Below are positions 27,301 to 39,024 of a stretch of DNA of 64,000 bases, one piece after another. Position 1 is the first letter of the stretch. Each line of letters opens with the position of its first letter. The notes under the pieces are model-generated. The model saw only the letters and a list, made by a program, of their open reading frames with translations, did not search any database and was not told the DNA's origin. The DNA is taken from assembly GCA_003116995.1 (NCBI GenBank), contig BDSL01000056.1:592015-656014 (forward strand). Direction: 5' to 3'. Position numbers and translations under genes: made by a program. The DNA is from Yamagishiella unicocca. Its lineage: Eukaryota; Chlorophyta; Chlorophyceae; Chlamydomonadales; Volvocaceae.

Positions 27301-28454
27301 TCGCACAGACTAAGCCGCAATGACGCACGACCAAAATTGCATGTGCCGCCGGCGCCGGGTTTTGGAGGTCAAACTCAGCTCAGCCACCCAGTTCACAAGG
27401 ACCCCCATAACCAAGGAAGGGAGGCACGGCATTGGGTCACGCACTGGCCGACACCGCAGCCACGGGCTCGCGGTCTAGGCGCAGGAAAAGAAGGGCCCAC
27501 TGCAGTCCGGCAGAGCCAGGCCGAGCAAGCGCGAGCGCCTCACCTTGCCACGTGCCATATCACCCGTCGCTCCGGGCGCTGCTCCGAGCTGATCCAGCCG
27601 CACGGTATTTACCACCGGCCACGGGATCAACAACGCTGAGCCTGGCCTGCAGCCCCCAGCAGCCCGAAACCACTTGCCCCCCGCATCCCATACCCGTCCC
27701 CTAGCCCGACACACCGAAACACCCCTCACATGCCCCCACTCACACGAGCATGCCCCCTGACACGATTCCCTCCTCCGATTCACCCCCAGACCAGCGCACC
27801 ACCAAGTGCCGCGGCCACGCCAGGGTCCCTGGGCGGGTAGCCCAACACCCCTTCCATCAGCAGAGCACCCCCGTGCCATTGCCTTTGCCCGCGCCCTGCT
27901 CAAAGCGCTGAACCTCTCGCCCATCTATCTAGTGCTGCCGCCTCCGCATCACGCTGCCGAGTCACCGCCCGTGGGAACAGCAGCTCGTCCGCAACTTCAC
28001 GTTATGGCAAAGGGCCCTTCGATTCCCCCAGACCCAACTCCCCCTCCGGCTTCTTCGGCGGCTCCAGGCACGTCCATTGCCAGCCCGTGTTGCAGCCGAC
28101 CACCGACGATGGGTCTGCTGCAGCAACTGGTTCTCCCAGTGCGTATCCTGCCGCATTCCAAACCTACAGTGACACCCTGCTGACCTACAGTGACACCCTG
28201 CTGCAACAGCGCCAGCGTGCGTCCGACGCCAGGATGTCCCAGCCGAGTGTAGACAGCCTCGACCAGCGCCTGGCGGGCCTCCGACGGTGGGCAGACCGCT
28301 CATTCCCATTGGCCGTCACCCGCAGCAGCTGCACGCCGACCCATCCAGTGACAGCTCGCCACCACGGAGGGGGCTTGAGGCGCCTCCCCACCCCATGCCA
28401 CCAGCACGCAGAGCTACCAGCACGCAGAGCAGCCTTATGAGTTTGGAAAGGCAA
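24356..28454. other. Non-coding flank downstream of copy A
   Basis: From about 24558 this DNA pairs with 58107-60103 in block B. It has no exon series I can recognise. It contains a small hairpin repeat at 27029-27125, and a 1.19 kb piece (25290-26475) absent from B and bounded by similar GAGTGTG motifs, which suggests a deletion in B. The part from about 27725 to 28440 has no counterpart in B; one plus frame there reads VDSLDQRLAGLRRWADR, which could be a fragment of a retroelement gag or chance. Confidence 0.55.
27084..27102. repeat. Perfect short hairpin
   Basis: CGACGGCATTAAGCCGTCG forms a stem of seven G:C-rich pairs around a five-base loop. A second, less complete copy of the TTAAGCCGTCGCC half lies about 60 bp upstream. 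The pair is conserved in block B (hairpin at 59469-59487). Confidence 0.7.
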
Positions 28455-29930
28455 AAGGCGCCGCTACCTAAAGCACACCGCCGTGTTGTTGACCATACGG
28501 AAGGCGCCGCCGCCTGAAGCACGCCGCCGCCACCTGAAGCACGCCGCCGCATTGTTGCCCAGAAGGAAGGCGTCGCCGCCTGAAGCACGCCACCGCAGTG
28601 TGGACAAGACGGAAGGCGCCGCTGCCTGAAGCACGCCACCGCATTGTAGACAAGACGGAAGGCGCCGCTGCCTGAAGCACGCCACCGCATTGTAGACAAG
28701 ACGGAAGGCGCCGCCGCCTGAAGCACGCCACCGCATTGCTGACCAGACGGAAGGCGCCGCTGCCTGAAGCACGCCACCGCATTGTAGACAAGACGGAAGG
28801 CGCCGCTGCCTGAAGCACGCCACCGCATTGTAGACAAGACGGAAGGCGCCGCCGCCTGAAGCACGCCACCGCATTGCTGACCAGACGGAAGGCGCCGCTG
28901 CCTGAAGCACGCCACCGCATTGTAGACAAGACAGAAGGCGCCGCTGCCAAAGGCACGCCACCGTGTTGTTGACTAGGCGGAGGGCGCCGCCGCCTGAAGC
29001 GCGCCACCGTGTTGTTGACCAGATGGAAGGCGCCGCCGCCTGAAGCACGCCACCGCATTGTTGCCCAGACGGAGGGCGCCGCCACCTGAAGCACGCCGCC
29101 GCATTGTTGCCCAGAAGGAAGGCGGCGCCGCCTGAAGCACGCCACCGCATTGTTGCCCAGGCGGAAGGCGCCACTACCTGAGGCACGCCACCGCATTGCT
29201 GACCAGACGGAAGGCGCCGCCGCCTACAGCACGCCGCTGTGTTGTTGACCAGATGGAATGCGCCGCTGCCTGAAGCACGCCGCCGCCACCTGAAGCACGC
29301 CGCCGCCACCTGAAGCACGCCGCCGCATTGTTGCCCAGAAGGAAGGCGCCGCCGCCTGAAGCACGCCACCGCATTGTAGAGAAGACGGAAGGCGCCGCCG
29401 CCTGAAGCACGCCACCGCAGTGTTGCCCAGGCGGAAGGCGCCGCTGCCTGAGGCACGCCGCCGCATTGTGGACAAGACGGAAGGCGCCGCCGCCTGAAGC
29501 ACGCCGCCGCCGCCTGAAGCACGCCGCCGCATTGTTGCCCAGAAGGAAGGCGCCGGCGCCTGAAGCACGCCACCGCATTGTAGACAAGACGGAAGGCGCC
29601 GCCGCCTGAAGCACGCCACCGCATTGTAGACAAGACAGAAGGCGCCGCTGCCAAAGGCACGCCACCGTGTCGTTGACCAGGCGGAAGGCACCGCCGCCTG
29701 AAGCACGCCGCTGTGTTGTTGCCCAGGCGGAGGGCGCCGCCGCCTGAAGTACGCCGCCGCATTGCTGACCAGACGGAAGGCGCCGCCGCTTGAAGCACGC
29801 CGCCGTATTGTTGCCCGGAAGGAAGGCGCCGCCGCCTGAAGCACGCACGCCGCCATGTTGTTGGCCAGATGGAAGGCGCCGCCGCCTGAAGCACTCCGCC
29901 GCCGCCTGAAGCACGCCGCCGCATTTCTGA
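28455..29930. repeat. 46-49 bp GC-rich minisatellite, array 1
   Basis: About 30 diverged units each carry GGCGCCGCCGCCTGAAGCA, CGCC(A/G)CCGCATTGT and a short variable spacer. Minus-strand frames stay open for over 500 codons, but the peptide is a simple repeat (ASGGGAFRL, NNAAACFRRRRLP, GGVLQAAAPS). Every main unit length leaves the same remainder when divided by three. I annotate it as a minisatellite, not as a gene. The same repeat occurs at 33355-33632 and 60140-64000. Confidence 0.93.
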
Positions 29931-29931
29931 C

Positions 29932-32900
29932 CGAGTCGTCCGCTCCAGCCAGCCAGTTGCGGGTCTCGATCGTCTCATCAGTCCGGGGAGCAGCCGTACG
30001 TAGGGCTCGCGCAATGTAGGGCGCGAGGGCGGTCTCGGGCGATGAAGGACGACGTAGGGCAGAAGGGCGGGGGCGTGTGGCAGCAGTTACCGGCAGTGGC
30101 GGATTATCTGGGAGGCACTGGCAGCTGAGCTATCCACGACGCTCCAAACAGCATGTACTCAAAACATAGATAGCGAGGGTATGCCGGGACGACGGGCGGG
30201 GCAAGTAAGACACCTGCTGCACCGAAGGCTGGAAAGACTGAACGAGCTGCTGGCGACTGCTGATGAAGGCTGGCTGCAATAATTGGACGGCTGGCTGAAC
30301 GCTGAGGGGCTGGCTGGACGGTGCGGCAGATACCTTGCCCCACCCGATCTATCCTTCACAGCAACCGCGAGTCCGCGCGCGCGCTGTGAACAGCCACACG
30401 TTTGCAACATGCATAACACCTACCGGCACGTGCCGGCGAAGTCGTCCGCCGCTCCAGCCAGCCAGTTGCGGGTCTCGATCGTCTCATCAGTCCGGGGAGC
30501 AGCCGTACGTAGGGCTCGCGCAATGTAGGGCGCGAGGGCGGTCTCGGGCGATGAAGGACGACGTAGGGCAGAAGGGCGGGGGCGTGTGGCAGCAGTTACC
30601 GGCAGTGGCGGATTATCTGGGAGGCACTGCTGGCAGCTGAGCTATCCACGACGCTCCAAACAGCATGAACTCAAAACATAGATAGCGAGGGTATGCCGGG
30701 ACGACGGGCGGGGCAAGTAAGACACCTGCTGCACCGAAGGCTGGAAAGACTGAACGAGCTGCTGGCGACTGCTGATGAAGGCTGGCTGCAATAATTGGAC
30801 GGCTGGCTGAACGCTGAGGGGCTGGCTGGACGGTGCGGCAGATACCTTGCCCCACCCGATCGATCCTTCACAGCAACCGCGAGTCCGCGCGCGCGCTGTG
30901 AACAACCACACGTTTGCAACATGCATAACACCTACCGGCACGTGCCGGCGAAGTCGTCCGCTCCAGCCAGCCAGTTGCGGGTCTCGATCGTCTCATCAGT
31001 CCGGGGAGCAGCCGTACGTAGGGCTCGCGCAATGTAGGGCGCGAGGGCGGTCTCGGGCGATGAAGGACGACGTAGGGCAGAAGGGCGGGGGCGTGTGGCA
31101 GCAGTTACCGGCAGTGGCGGATTATCTGGGAGGCACTGGCAGCTGAGCTATCCACGACGCTCCAAACAGCATGTACTCAAAACATAGATAGCGAGGGTAT
31201 GCCGGGACGACGGGCGGGGCAAGTAAGACACCTGCTGCACCGAAGGCTGGAAAGACTGAACGAGCTGCTGGCGACTGCTGATGAAGGCTGGCTGCAATAA
31301 TTGGACGGCTGGCTGAACGCTGAGGGGCTGGCTGGACGGTGCGGCAGATACCTTGCCCCACCCGATCGATCCTTCACAGCAACCGCGAGTCCGCGCGCGC
31401 GCTGTGAACAACCACACGTTTGCAACATGCATAACACCTACCGGCACGTGCCGGCGAAGTCGTCCGCTCCAGCCAGCCAGTTGCGGGTCTCGATCGTCTC
31501 ATCAGTCCGGGGAGCAGCCGTACGTAGGGCTCGCGCAATGTAGGGCGCGAGGGCGGTCTCGGGCGATGAAGGACGACGTAGGGCAGAAGGGCGGGGGCGT
31601 GTATGTGGCAGCAGTTACCGGCAGTGGCGGATTATCTGGGAGGCACTGCTGGCAGCTGAGCTATCCACGACGCTCCAAACAGCATGTACTCAAAACATAG
31701 ATAGCGAGGGTATGCCGGGACGACGGGCGGGGCAAGTAAGACACCTGCTGCACCGAAGGCTGGAAAGACTGAACGAGCTGCTGGCGACTGCTGATGAAGG
31801 CTGGCTGCAATAATTGGACGGCTGGCTGAACGCTGAGGGGCTGGCTGGACGGTGCGGCAGATACCTTGCCCCACCCGATCGATCCTTCACAGCAACCGCG
31901 AGTCCGCGCGCGCGCTGTGAACAGCCACACGTTTGCAACATGCATAACACCTACCGGCACGTGCCGGCGAAGTCGTCCGCTCCAGCCAGCCAGTTGCGGG
32001 TCTCGATCGTCTCATCAGTCCGGGGAGCAGCCGTACGTAGGGCTCGCGCAATGTAGGGCGCGAGGGCGGTCTCGGGCGATGAAGGACGACGTAGGGCAGA
32101 AGGGCGGGGGCGTGTGGCAGCAGTTACCGGCAGTGGCGGATTATCTGGGAGGCACTGCTGGCAGCTGAGCTATCCACGACGCTCCAAACAGCATGTACTC
32201 AAAACATAGATAGCGAGGGTATGCCGGGACGACGGGCGGGGCAAGTAAGACACCTGCTGCACCGAAGGCTGGAAAGACTGAACGAGCTGCTGGCGACTGC
32301 TGATGAAGGCTGGCTGCAATAATTGGACGGCTGGCTGAACGCTGAGGGGCTGGCTGGACGGTGCGGCAGATACCTTGCCCCACCCGATCGATCCTTCACA
32401 GCAACCGCGAGTCCGCGCGCGCGCTGTGAACAGCCACACGTTTGCAACATGCATAACACCTACCGGCACGTGCCGGCGAAGTCGTCCGCTCCAGCCAGCC
32501 AGTTGCGGGTCTCGATCGTCTCATCAGTCCGGGGAGCAGCCGTACGTAGGGCTCGCGCAATGTAGGGCGCGAGGGCGGTCTCGGGCGATGAAGGACGACG
32601 TAGGGCAGAAGGGCGGGGGCGTGTGGCAGCAGTTACCGGCAGTGGCGGATTATCTGGGAGGCACTGGCAGCTGAGCTATCCACGACGCTCCAAACAGCAT
32701 GTACTCAAAACATAGATAGCGAGGGTATGCCGGGACGACGGGCGGGGCAAGTAAGACACCTGCTGCACCGAAGGCTGGAAAGACTGAACGAGCTGCTGGC
32801 GACTGCTGATGAAGGCTGGCTGCAATAATTGGACGGCTGGCTGAACGCTGAGGGGCTGGCTGGACGGTGCGGCAGATACCTTGCCCCACCCGATCGATCC

Positions 32901-32968
32901 TTCGTTCACAGCAACCGCGAGTCCGCGCGCGCGCTGTGAACAGCCACACGTTTGCAACATGCATAACA
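29932..32968. repeat. Six tandem copies of a ~509 bp satellite
   Basis: Units start at TCGTCCG at 29936, 30442, 30954, 31460, 31973 and 32482, giving lengths of 506, 512, 506, 513 and 509 bp. Copies are almost identical; differences are one- to six-base insertions such as GCT before GGCAGCTGAG and a GTAT in the fourth. Each internal unit contains the palindrome CCGGCACGTGCCGG and a GCGCGCGC run. The last unit ends at about 32968 in CATAACAC and continues into unrelated DNA. Small ORFs repeat in every unit, as expected of identical copies, and show no known motif. The near identity implies recent expansion or ongoing homogenisation. Confidence 0.96.
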
Positions 32969-33179
32969 CGTACGGCGGCAACATCCTGCTTGACACTCCC
33001 AAACCCGCCTGATGATGACGGATCGGCTGCCCTCGGTTCCCCACCCCGACCTCGCTTGTCGCTGACCTCACCTGCTGGCCTGCCATTACTCATCACGCGC
33101 ACCTACCAAACTGCAAGTGATCACCAGGAGCAGTCCAGCAGGATGCTCATCCAGTCGATGGCGAGCGATGCAGGTGATG

Positions 33180-33345
33180 GAAGCGTAGGTGGCGGCGGGG
33201 AGGCCGGGAGGCATGAAGGAGGCGTAGGTGGTGGCGGGGAGGCCGGGAGGCATGAAGGAGGCGGAGGTGGCGGGGAGCGAGGCCGGGAGGCATGAAGGAG
33301 GCGGAAGTGTGGGCATGAAGGAGGCGGTGGGGGCGGGTAGCGGTG
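33180..33345. repeat. G-rich tandem repeat
   Basis: Four or five imperfect copies of GGAGGCCGGGAGGCATGAAGG separated by GAGGCGTAGGTGG-type spacers lie between the satellite and the next minisatellite block. No coding role is seen. Confidence 0.85.
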
Positions 33346-33354
33346 CTCGCATCG

Positions 33355-33632
33355 TTGACCAGCAGACGGATGGCGCCGCAGCCTGAAGAACGCCGAAGCA
33401 TTGTTGCCCAGGCGGAAGGCGCCGCCGCCTTAAGCACGCCGTCCGTGTTGTTGCCCAGCAGGCGGAAGTAAGGCGCCGCCGCCTGAAGCACGCCGCTGTG
33501 TTGTTGCCCAGGCAGAGGGCGCCGTTGCCTGAACGATGCACGCCGCCGCATTGATGCCCAGACTGAAGGCGCCGCCGCCTGAAGCACGCCGCCGCATTGT
33601 TGCCCAGGCTGAAGGCGCCGCCGCCGCTTGAT
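33355..33632. repeat. 46-49 bp GC-rich minisatellite, array 2
   Basis: Five or six units of the same family as 28455-29930, with GGCGCCGCCGCCTGAAGCA and CATTGTTGCCCAG cores, more diverged than in the 60-64 kb array. The satellite therefore sits between two blocks of one minisatellite, as though inserted into it or expanded from within it. Confidence 0.88.
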
Positions 33633-34110
33633 GACGGTTGAGCTCCGCATCATGAACGACGCTCCCGCCTACCTTCACGGGACCTGAGACCCAACCCACA
33701 TACGCATGGATTCGCGGCTTATATGTTTGCCCCCAACACATGCATGCCACCCTGGTCCGTCCCCACGTGACGACGGCCCCGCCCCTGCCTTCCCAGCCCA
33801 CCAATCAATCCCATCCGTGGACTTCATCGCGAAGCCGTACCATTCACTTTATTTCCAATGCCTGACGTCCCATGCCGGCCTTGACGGGAGCCTTGACTTG
33901 CTTGCGTCCAGCCATGCATGCATGTATCCGCGGCAGCAGCAGCGGCACATTTCGTCACACCGCTTAAGCTCCGCCACCTGCAACTTGACGGGGAGCATTG
34001 GTGCCTTACTTACTTCGTTATTTTACGTCGTGCGCGTAAACAAAACGGGCAGCGACAGCATGAAGCGCGCTCGCGGAAGTCCTGTTCACGTATCTCATAT
34101 GTCCCAGAGG
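33629..34110. repeat. Direct repeat unit 1
   Basis: This segment is repeated at 34369-34820 with small indels. Shared landmarks are TGATGACGGTTGAGCTCCGC, ACCTGAGACCCAACCCACAT, GATTCGCGGCTTATATGTTT, TGCCGGCCTTGACGGGAGCC and AAGTCCTGTTCAC. It could be a pair of long terminal repeats or a simple tandem duplication. About 260 bp of other sequence lies between the copies, too little for an intact retroelement. Confidence 0.8.
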
Positions 34111-34368
34111 TAGGGACGGAGGCAATCCCGACAAGCAACAAAACCCTACGATGCGCCCGATGGCTCGCTCGCTCTACCTTCTGGTCCGGGGCTCACTGTA
34201 ACGGTTACTATTAAAGCCCTACCAATCACGTACGTGTAACTCGCGAGGAACCCACCTGCCAACAGGGTCTTGTCCGACCAAAGTCTCCGGGATGACGTAC
34301 GAATCGCCTCAGCTGCAGGAGGAAGGTCAGCAGTTGCCGTACACCATTCCTCCTTGATGATGCCGCTT

Positions 34369-34820
34369 GATGACGGTTGAGCTCCGCATCTTGAACGACG
34401 CTCCCGCCTACCTTCGCGAGACCTGAGACCCAACCCACATACACATCCCCCAACACATGCATGGATTCGCGGCTTATATGTTTACCCCCAACACATGCCA
34501 CGCACCCTGGTCCCCACGTGACGACGGCCCCCTGCCTTCCCAGCCCACCAATCCCATCCGTGGACTTCATCGCGAAGCCGTACCATTCACTTTCCAATGC
34601 CTGACGTCCTATGCCGGCCTTGACGGGAGCCTTGACTTGCGGCCATCCGCGGCAGCAACAGCGGGCTGTCTCGCCACTGCCGCATCGCTAGCATCCTAAT
34701 GAAGGTCCGCGACCCGTAACCTGCGGGAAGCATTGGTTCGTTAACATCGTGCCGTCTATAAAAGGGAGCAGCAGCATGACGCGCGCTCGCGCAAGTCCTG
34801 TTCACACACCCCGGATATCC
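34369..34820. repeat. Direct repeat unit 2, with TATA-like box
   Basis: Second copy of 33629-34110. It carries TCTATAAAAGGG at 34755-34766, about 20 bp before the shared end sequence; unit 1 has lost this box. A promoter-like element near the end of a repeat is typical of a solo LTR, but the termini are not clear enough to assign one. Confidence 0.75.
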
Positions 34821-34905
34821 GCGACACCGCGAGGGAGGCCTCAAGTCACTCGCTCTATATGCACGAGCCATAACCCTATTGCTCACCTATTGTTGTAGGA
34901 GTGCC

Positions 34906-35055
34906 TTAAGTTTCTGCCCAGTCTCTGGTGATGATGCAGCGCGCTGGCAGGATGTCCAGCAGGATGTCCTTCCACAAGTGGGACTCGTGAAGGACAAGCG
35001 AGCCGTCTTTCCCAGAGCAGATCCTGTGACGCCATGAGTGTCCTGTGAGATTAAC
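34906..35055 (-). other. Possible last exon of an unknown gene
   Basis: On the minus strand, an acceptor-like CTGTTATTGCAG precedes an open segment beginning VNLTGHSWRH and ending LPARCIITRDWAET before a TAA. Its composition is protein-like (His, Trp, mixed charges) and unlike the repeat-derived ORFs around it. I recognise no family and see no upstream exons with certainty, though the ORF runs back to about 35178. It may be a gene remnant. Confidence 0.25.
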
Positions 35056-35783
35056 CTGCAATAACAGGAGTGGGGACGGTAAGCTGTCGTCGCAGAGCTG
35101 CCTGGCAACCCGTTTTCGTTCCTTCCGAGTACATCGCCTCAGAACAGCGGCGTAACAGCGAGTTAGCATGAAATTCACATTTAGTCGGGATATCGCGAAG
35201 AAACATAGGAACAGTTCGGGAACAGGCCCAAAACTCAGCTACATCCTGCTTACGATATTCGCAGGGCCCCGGCCGGAAGACGTAAGCTCCTCTTTGGGGC
35301 TTAATTACTATGTTATAAGAGAAATAACTGAGAGAACCTGGATTACAGGCATAGGATCTCTGCATTACAGGCTGCGTCACAGATATTGGATCTTTGCATT
35401 TGCAAAAACGCCCTGGCATCAATCGCATATGTCAGAGGCCCAGCCCTGACGGCCCATTTAGAATTTCACATGTAAGGCCATGCTCCTATGAATAAGACAT
35501 CGTTTGAAGCCCCTGCCCTTGTTACCGTACAGGAGGCTTGGGAAAGACAAGCGGCCTCGCGCCAGGATCGTGCTTGTAAAGAGGTACTGAGCCTAACATA
35601 TGTTTTTGTGCCATTTTCAGCATTCCTTGAGGTAGCGGGCTGCAAGGATTACATGTTGTCCGCGACTCTCGCGCTCCATTCTTCTGACAATATGGGTGTT
35701 GGGCCCCGGAACGGGCCCGCACAGTTTGCCACGCTTTGGCCACAACTGTTTAATTGGCGCAACGTGTGTAACGAAGACACTTG

Positions 35784-36262
35784 CTCAGGCCACCGGTACA
35801 TGCCGCTGAAATCCGGTAGGGCTCCTCCGTCGTGTTCCACACCCACGGCCTTATGGGCAAAGCTCTGGGGCTGGGCGGGGGGACTGAGCGGGGGCTGTCT
35901 CTACGGTCCATCCTGCGCGCCGGCCCCCTTGTCGCTATTACACTGGAACGCGGCACAGGACGCTTCCAGGCTCGCAACAGATACACTACATCCGTACCGC
36001 TCGGCCCCATGTCTTCCCGCCTTAGCTTGCGTACCAGGTGTCATTGCACACGCCCACTGCGCCTGCGCTCCAGCCGCACGTGGGTCTCGCGTACCCTGGA
36101 ATGGTCCCCTATGACCTCGTGTTTCTCGCTATGACCTCGTGTTTCTCCACTCGTTCGATGGGCGCTGCGGCGCCACGTATTCCGGCACCGACGCCAGGTC
36201 TGTGCTATGCGCTCCTCCCCAACCTCTAACCCTGACTCCAACCCGGGCTTCTTCGTTCCCCA
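35784..36262. repeat. Dispersed repeat, copy 2
   Basis: Second copy of the element at 13238-13702, with scattered substitutions and small indels. One change is a short tandem duplication of CTATGACCTCGTGTTTCTC near 36110-36146. The sequence beyond 36262 is unrelated to that beyond 13702. An open stretch continues to about 36566 in one plus frame, but no known domain is visible. Confidence 0.8.
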
Positions 36263-36566
36263 GAGGCGCCGCTCCCACCCGACACCAAGGAACCCACGCA
36301 CCTGCACAAGTGCTTACGCCGGCGGGGGGATCTCGCTGACGTGCAGCTCGCTGCTGAGCGCATACCGAGCAGTAGCGGCGACTACCGCATTACATATCGT
36401 TTGGCCTGGAAGGACCTTCCACGACCATGGGCTCCGGTGGATGGCCCCGCAACTCCTTGCATATTCTCGCAAGGTTCTAAACTGCATGCCCACTCGTCCC
36501 GAGCCGTCGTGGAGGCTGCCCTGCCCTGGGCGCTCGACAGGTTTGTGCGAGCAGACTCAAGCGCAT

Positions 36567-39024
36567 AAAATAACCTTAAATGGGTGCAGCTTGCTATATG
36601 TAAGGATTTGATTCTTCTTATAATGCAGCAAGGCTTGATGTGATCACCTGTCAAGAAGCATTGTTGCGGAATAGGAATAAGGAAGAAGCAGGCGTAAACC
36701 TGTTGAATATGCGACGGCTTTTGTTTTATGGCAACGGCTTTGGCAATGCAAACAGGTTAAGCCCTGGTCCATGCGGATGTGGGATCCAAACTCATCCAAA
36801 CTCAAGGACCGGAGATGCTTGATGTTTGTTGCAACATGCATGGACGCACGCTTTCGGGATAAGACGAGGCCACCTAACCGCCTATAATGAGCACAACAGG
36901 GAATCCGATAACTTCGAAATCTACATGAATGGCCCATCTAGCCAGTTGGTGGACACAACAGCAACGTTGAGTTTCGCAGGCCGCATGAAAGACATGAGAG
37001 TTGAGTGTGTGTTTCAAAGCATTACAACATAATAGGCGCAGTCAACAAGAAGGGGCGCGCTGCCATCCTGCGTACAGGTACGAACCAAATTCCGCTGGTA
37101 CATGGCATCATCGGCCACCTTTATGTTCCAGCAAGCGCTTGCAGTGAATTTGGTAATCAAGCCTTAAGACAGCGCCATCCCACGGACGCAAGGTTAGGTA
37201 GTAGCTCTGGGTAGCTGCGCGGCGCTGTGGTCCTGTTAGGACGAAAGGGGGGCCAAAAAGGGCCACAGCATGTGTGGGGGGGGAGACAAAAAGGGCCATA
37301 GCATGAGGGGTGGGACAAAAGGGGCCACAGCATGTGGAAACGCAACCGTACAGTGCTGCCACGGGCCTGGAAAACCCATTGTGAGCTATACACGTACAGG
37401 TTGCAGGGACAACGGGTACGTAGTAGTAAGTAGCAACATGCAGGTTGCAGGAACGTTGGAACTGGAGTGGTGAGCAGTGGATGGCTCGCGGACAGGTGCG
37501 GGCTCACAGCTTTTGGAACGAAGTGGCGCGGAGCACAAGGGTGGGCATGGCAGATGGCACGCTAGCACTCGTGGAGCACTTTTTGCTTGGGTAGGCGTAA
37601 TTGGCCTTGTGACCAACCGCTGGCATGGGCCACGCACGCAGCTTTTGCGTGAATCGGTCCTTGCATGGTGCAGCATGGTGTTTCCTTGCACTGACAACAG
37701 TAGCTGTCGACAACAACAGAATCTGACCAGCTCGAGCGGATCGCAGCTTCGCGTGCCGATGATGCTCGCCGGTAGATGCGAGCGCTAGGACCGGAGGCGA
37801 ATGTTTGGTTACAAACGTGAGTGTGCTGAAGGCAACCTCAGCGCACCGAGACGGGCTTGGTGCGCGGAGTTTTATGGCCCAGGTAAACCTACGGATGTGC
37901 GTACGGCACTGCAAGACATGTACGACACATTCTCTGTGTGTACACGCACACGACGCGAAGCGGCGCACGCAAAAGCTTCGAAAGTATGTATGTAACCACT
38001 TCTGTTTGGACCACAGCACTAGTTTCGCCCCACGCTGCGCAAGCAGCGATGCGAGCCTTCCACATGGACCTGGGTGGGAACAGCAGGTCAGAGTGGAGAT
38101 CGAGCTTTATCATAAAACAAGCGGGGGTGATTCCAATACCTCCCCAAATCTGTCTAACGACTTCATAAACTACGTAAGCACGAGACGTCGCGTCGACCCT
38201 CACCTGGAGGCGCCCCCGTTATCAAATGGACACATCCGCCAAGTCTATTAAGCAAGACGCTATGACCGCACGCAATACAGACGGCTAACAGAGAAAATCC
38301 TCTGATCCGTAACAGGAAGTGAAAGCACGAAAGCTGCCTGTGCGAGTAATCCTCGCCGCCACATCAACGTCGTTCCTTGGTACGCTATCCCTTCCGTCGT
38401 ACCAGGGCAAAGCCACGAAAGCACAAAGTCACATGTTGTCGCGTTGCATGATAACAGAGATCTACACAGTACATGGAAGGCCATATCCGTGATGGCGGAT
38501 ACTTGCCAGGCCTAATGTCATGATGTGCCCGGTGGTGCTGCGTTTTGGCCTGGAGCCCACTGTAATATACATGATTTATTCTTCTCTGCGTGGAGACACG
38601 CACAAGCATGTTAAATAAGCTGTTGGAAGCCACTACTGGCGGACCCGCCGCACACATAGCCGACGGCTTGAAAAAAGGGGCATGTCATCCTGCTAAGCAA
38701 ACCCTAGCAAATCCACGACAAGATGTGCGAAACTAATACGCGGCTCGCTCCTTGCAACATGGGAGTGTAGGTTGCGGTGGGGCTACCCCATGGCCAGCTA
38801 GCTAGGCAAGTGCGGCAGCGCACCATCACATGCGCTATCCAGCTGGACAGGACGACGCGCCTTCAAAACATGTCACACCAAGCACTGCAACCACGCCCGC
38901 CCTTCACACTTACGAGAGGGCTGTTGCGGCCTGCCACAACAGCATTAGCCCTCCGCTTGCCCGGCAGCTACGCTTTGCGCTAGAGCTCTATTTCTCCAGC
39001 GAGCGACACATGCCCGCCGGCTCA
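36567..39024. other. Unrecognised intergenic sequence
   Basis: No convincing exon series here. A short tandem repeat of AAAAAGGGCCACAGCATG-type units lies at about 37247-37335, and a duplicated CAGGTTGCAGG motif at about 37396-37450. The right part (about 38.6-39.0 kb) should include the 3' end of the BCS1-like transcript. Confidence 0.45.
37247..37335. repeat. Short tandem repeat
   Basis: Three imperfect units with the core AAAAGGGCCA(C/T)AGCATG, spaced about 30-40 bp apart. No known function. Confidence 0.8.

Larger units (their letters stand above)
17394..27725. repeat. Segmental duplication, block A
   Basis: From GACACACCCACGTCTCTACG onward, this block matches block B (48129-60103) through twelve exon positions, most introns, and the non-coding DNA beyond the gene, up to about 27725. 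Differences from B: A carries 25290-26475 and the exons at 21914-23269 that B lacks, and an extra ~200 bp in the intron 19908-20401. A lacks B's palindromic element, several short intronic inserts, the ~850 bp intron expansion and the copia element. Its left edge lies in an intron, joined to the CCT4 intron. Confidence 0.92.

Noticed and set aside
28464..30014. A 516-codon minus-strand ORF in the first minisatellite array
   Set aside because: Same reason as for the 60-64 kb array; composition is entirely repeat-derived.
29936..32968. Repeated 80-100 codon ORFs inside the ~509-bp satellite
   Set aside because: They recur because the DNA is repeated. No domain, codon bias or conserved frame across diverged copies supports coding.
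36341..36568. ORF reading ADVQ-like peptide to DRFVRADSSA as a gene
   Set aside because: Single open stretch next to a dispersed repeat, with no recognisable domain and no linked exons.
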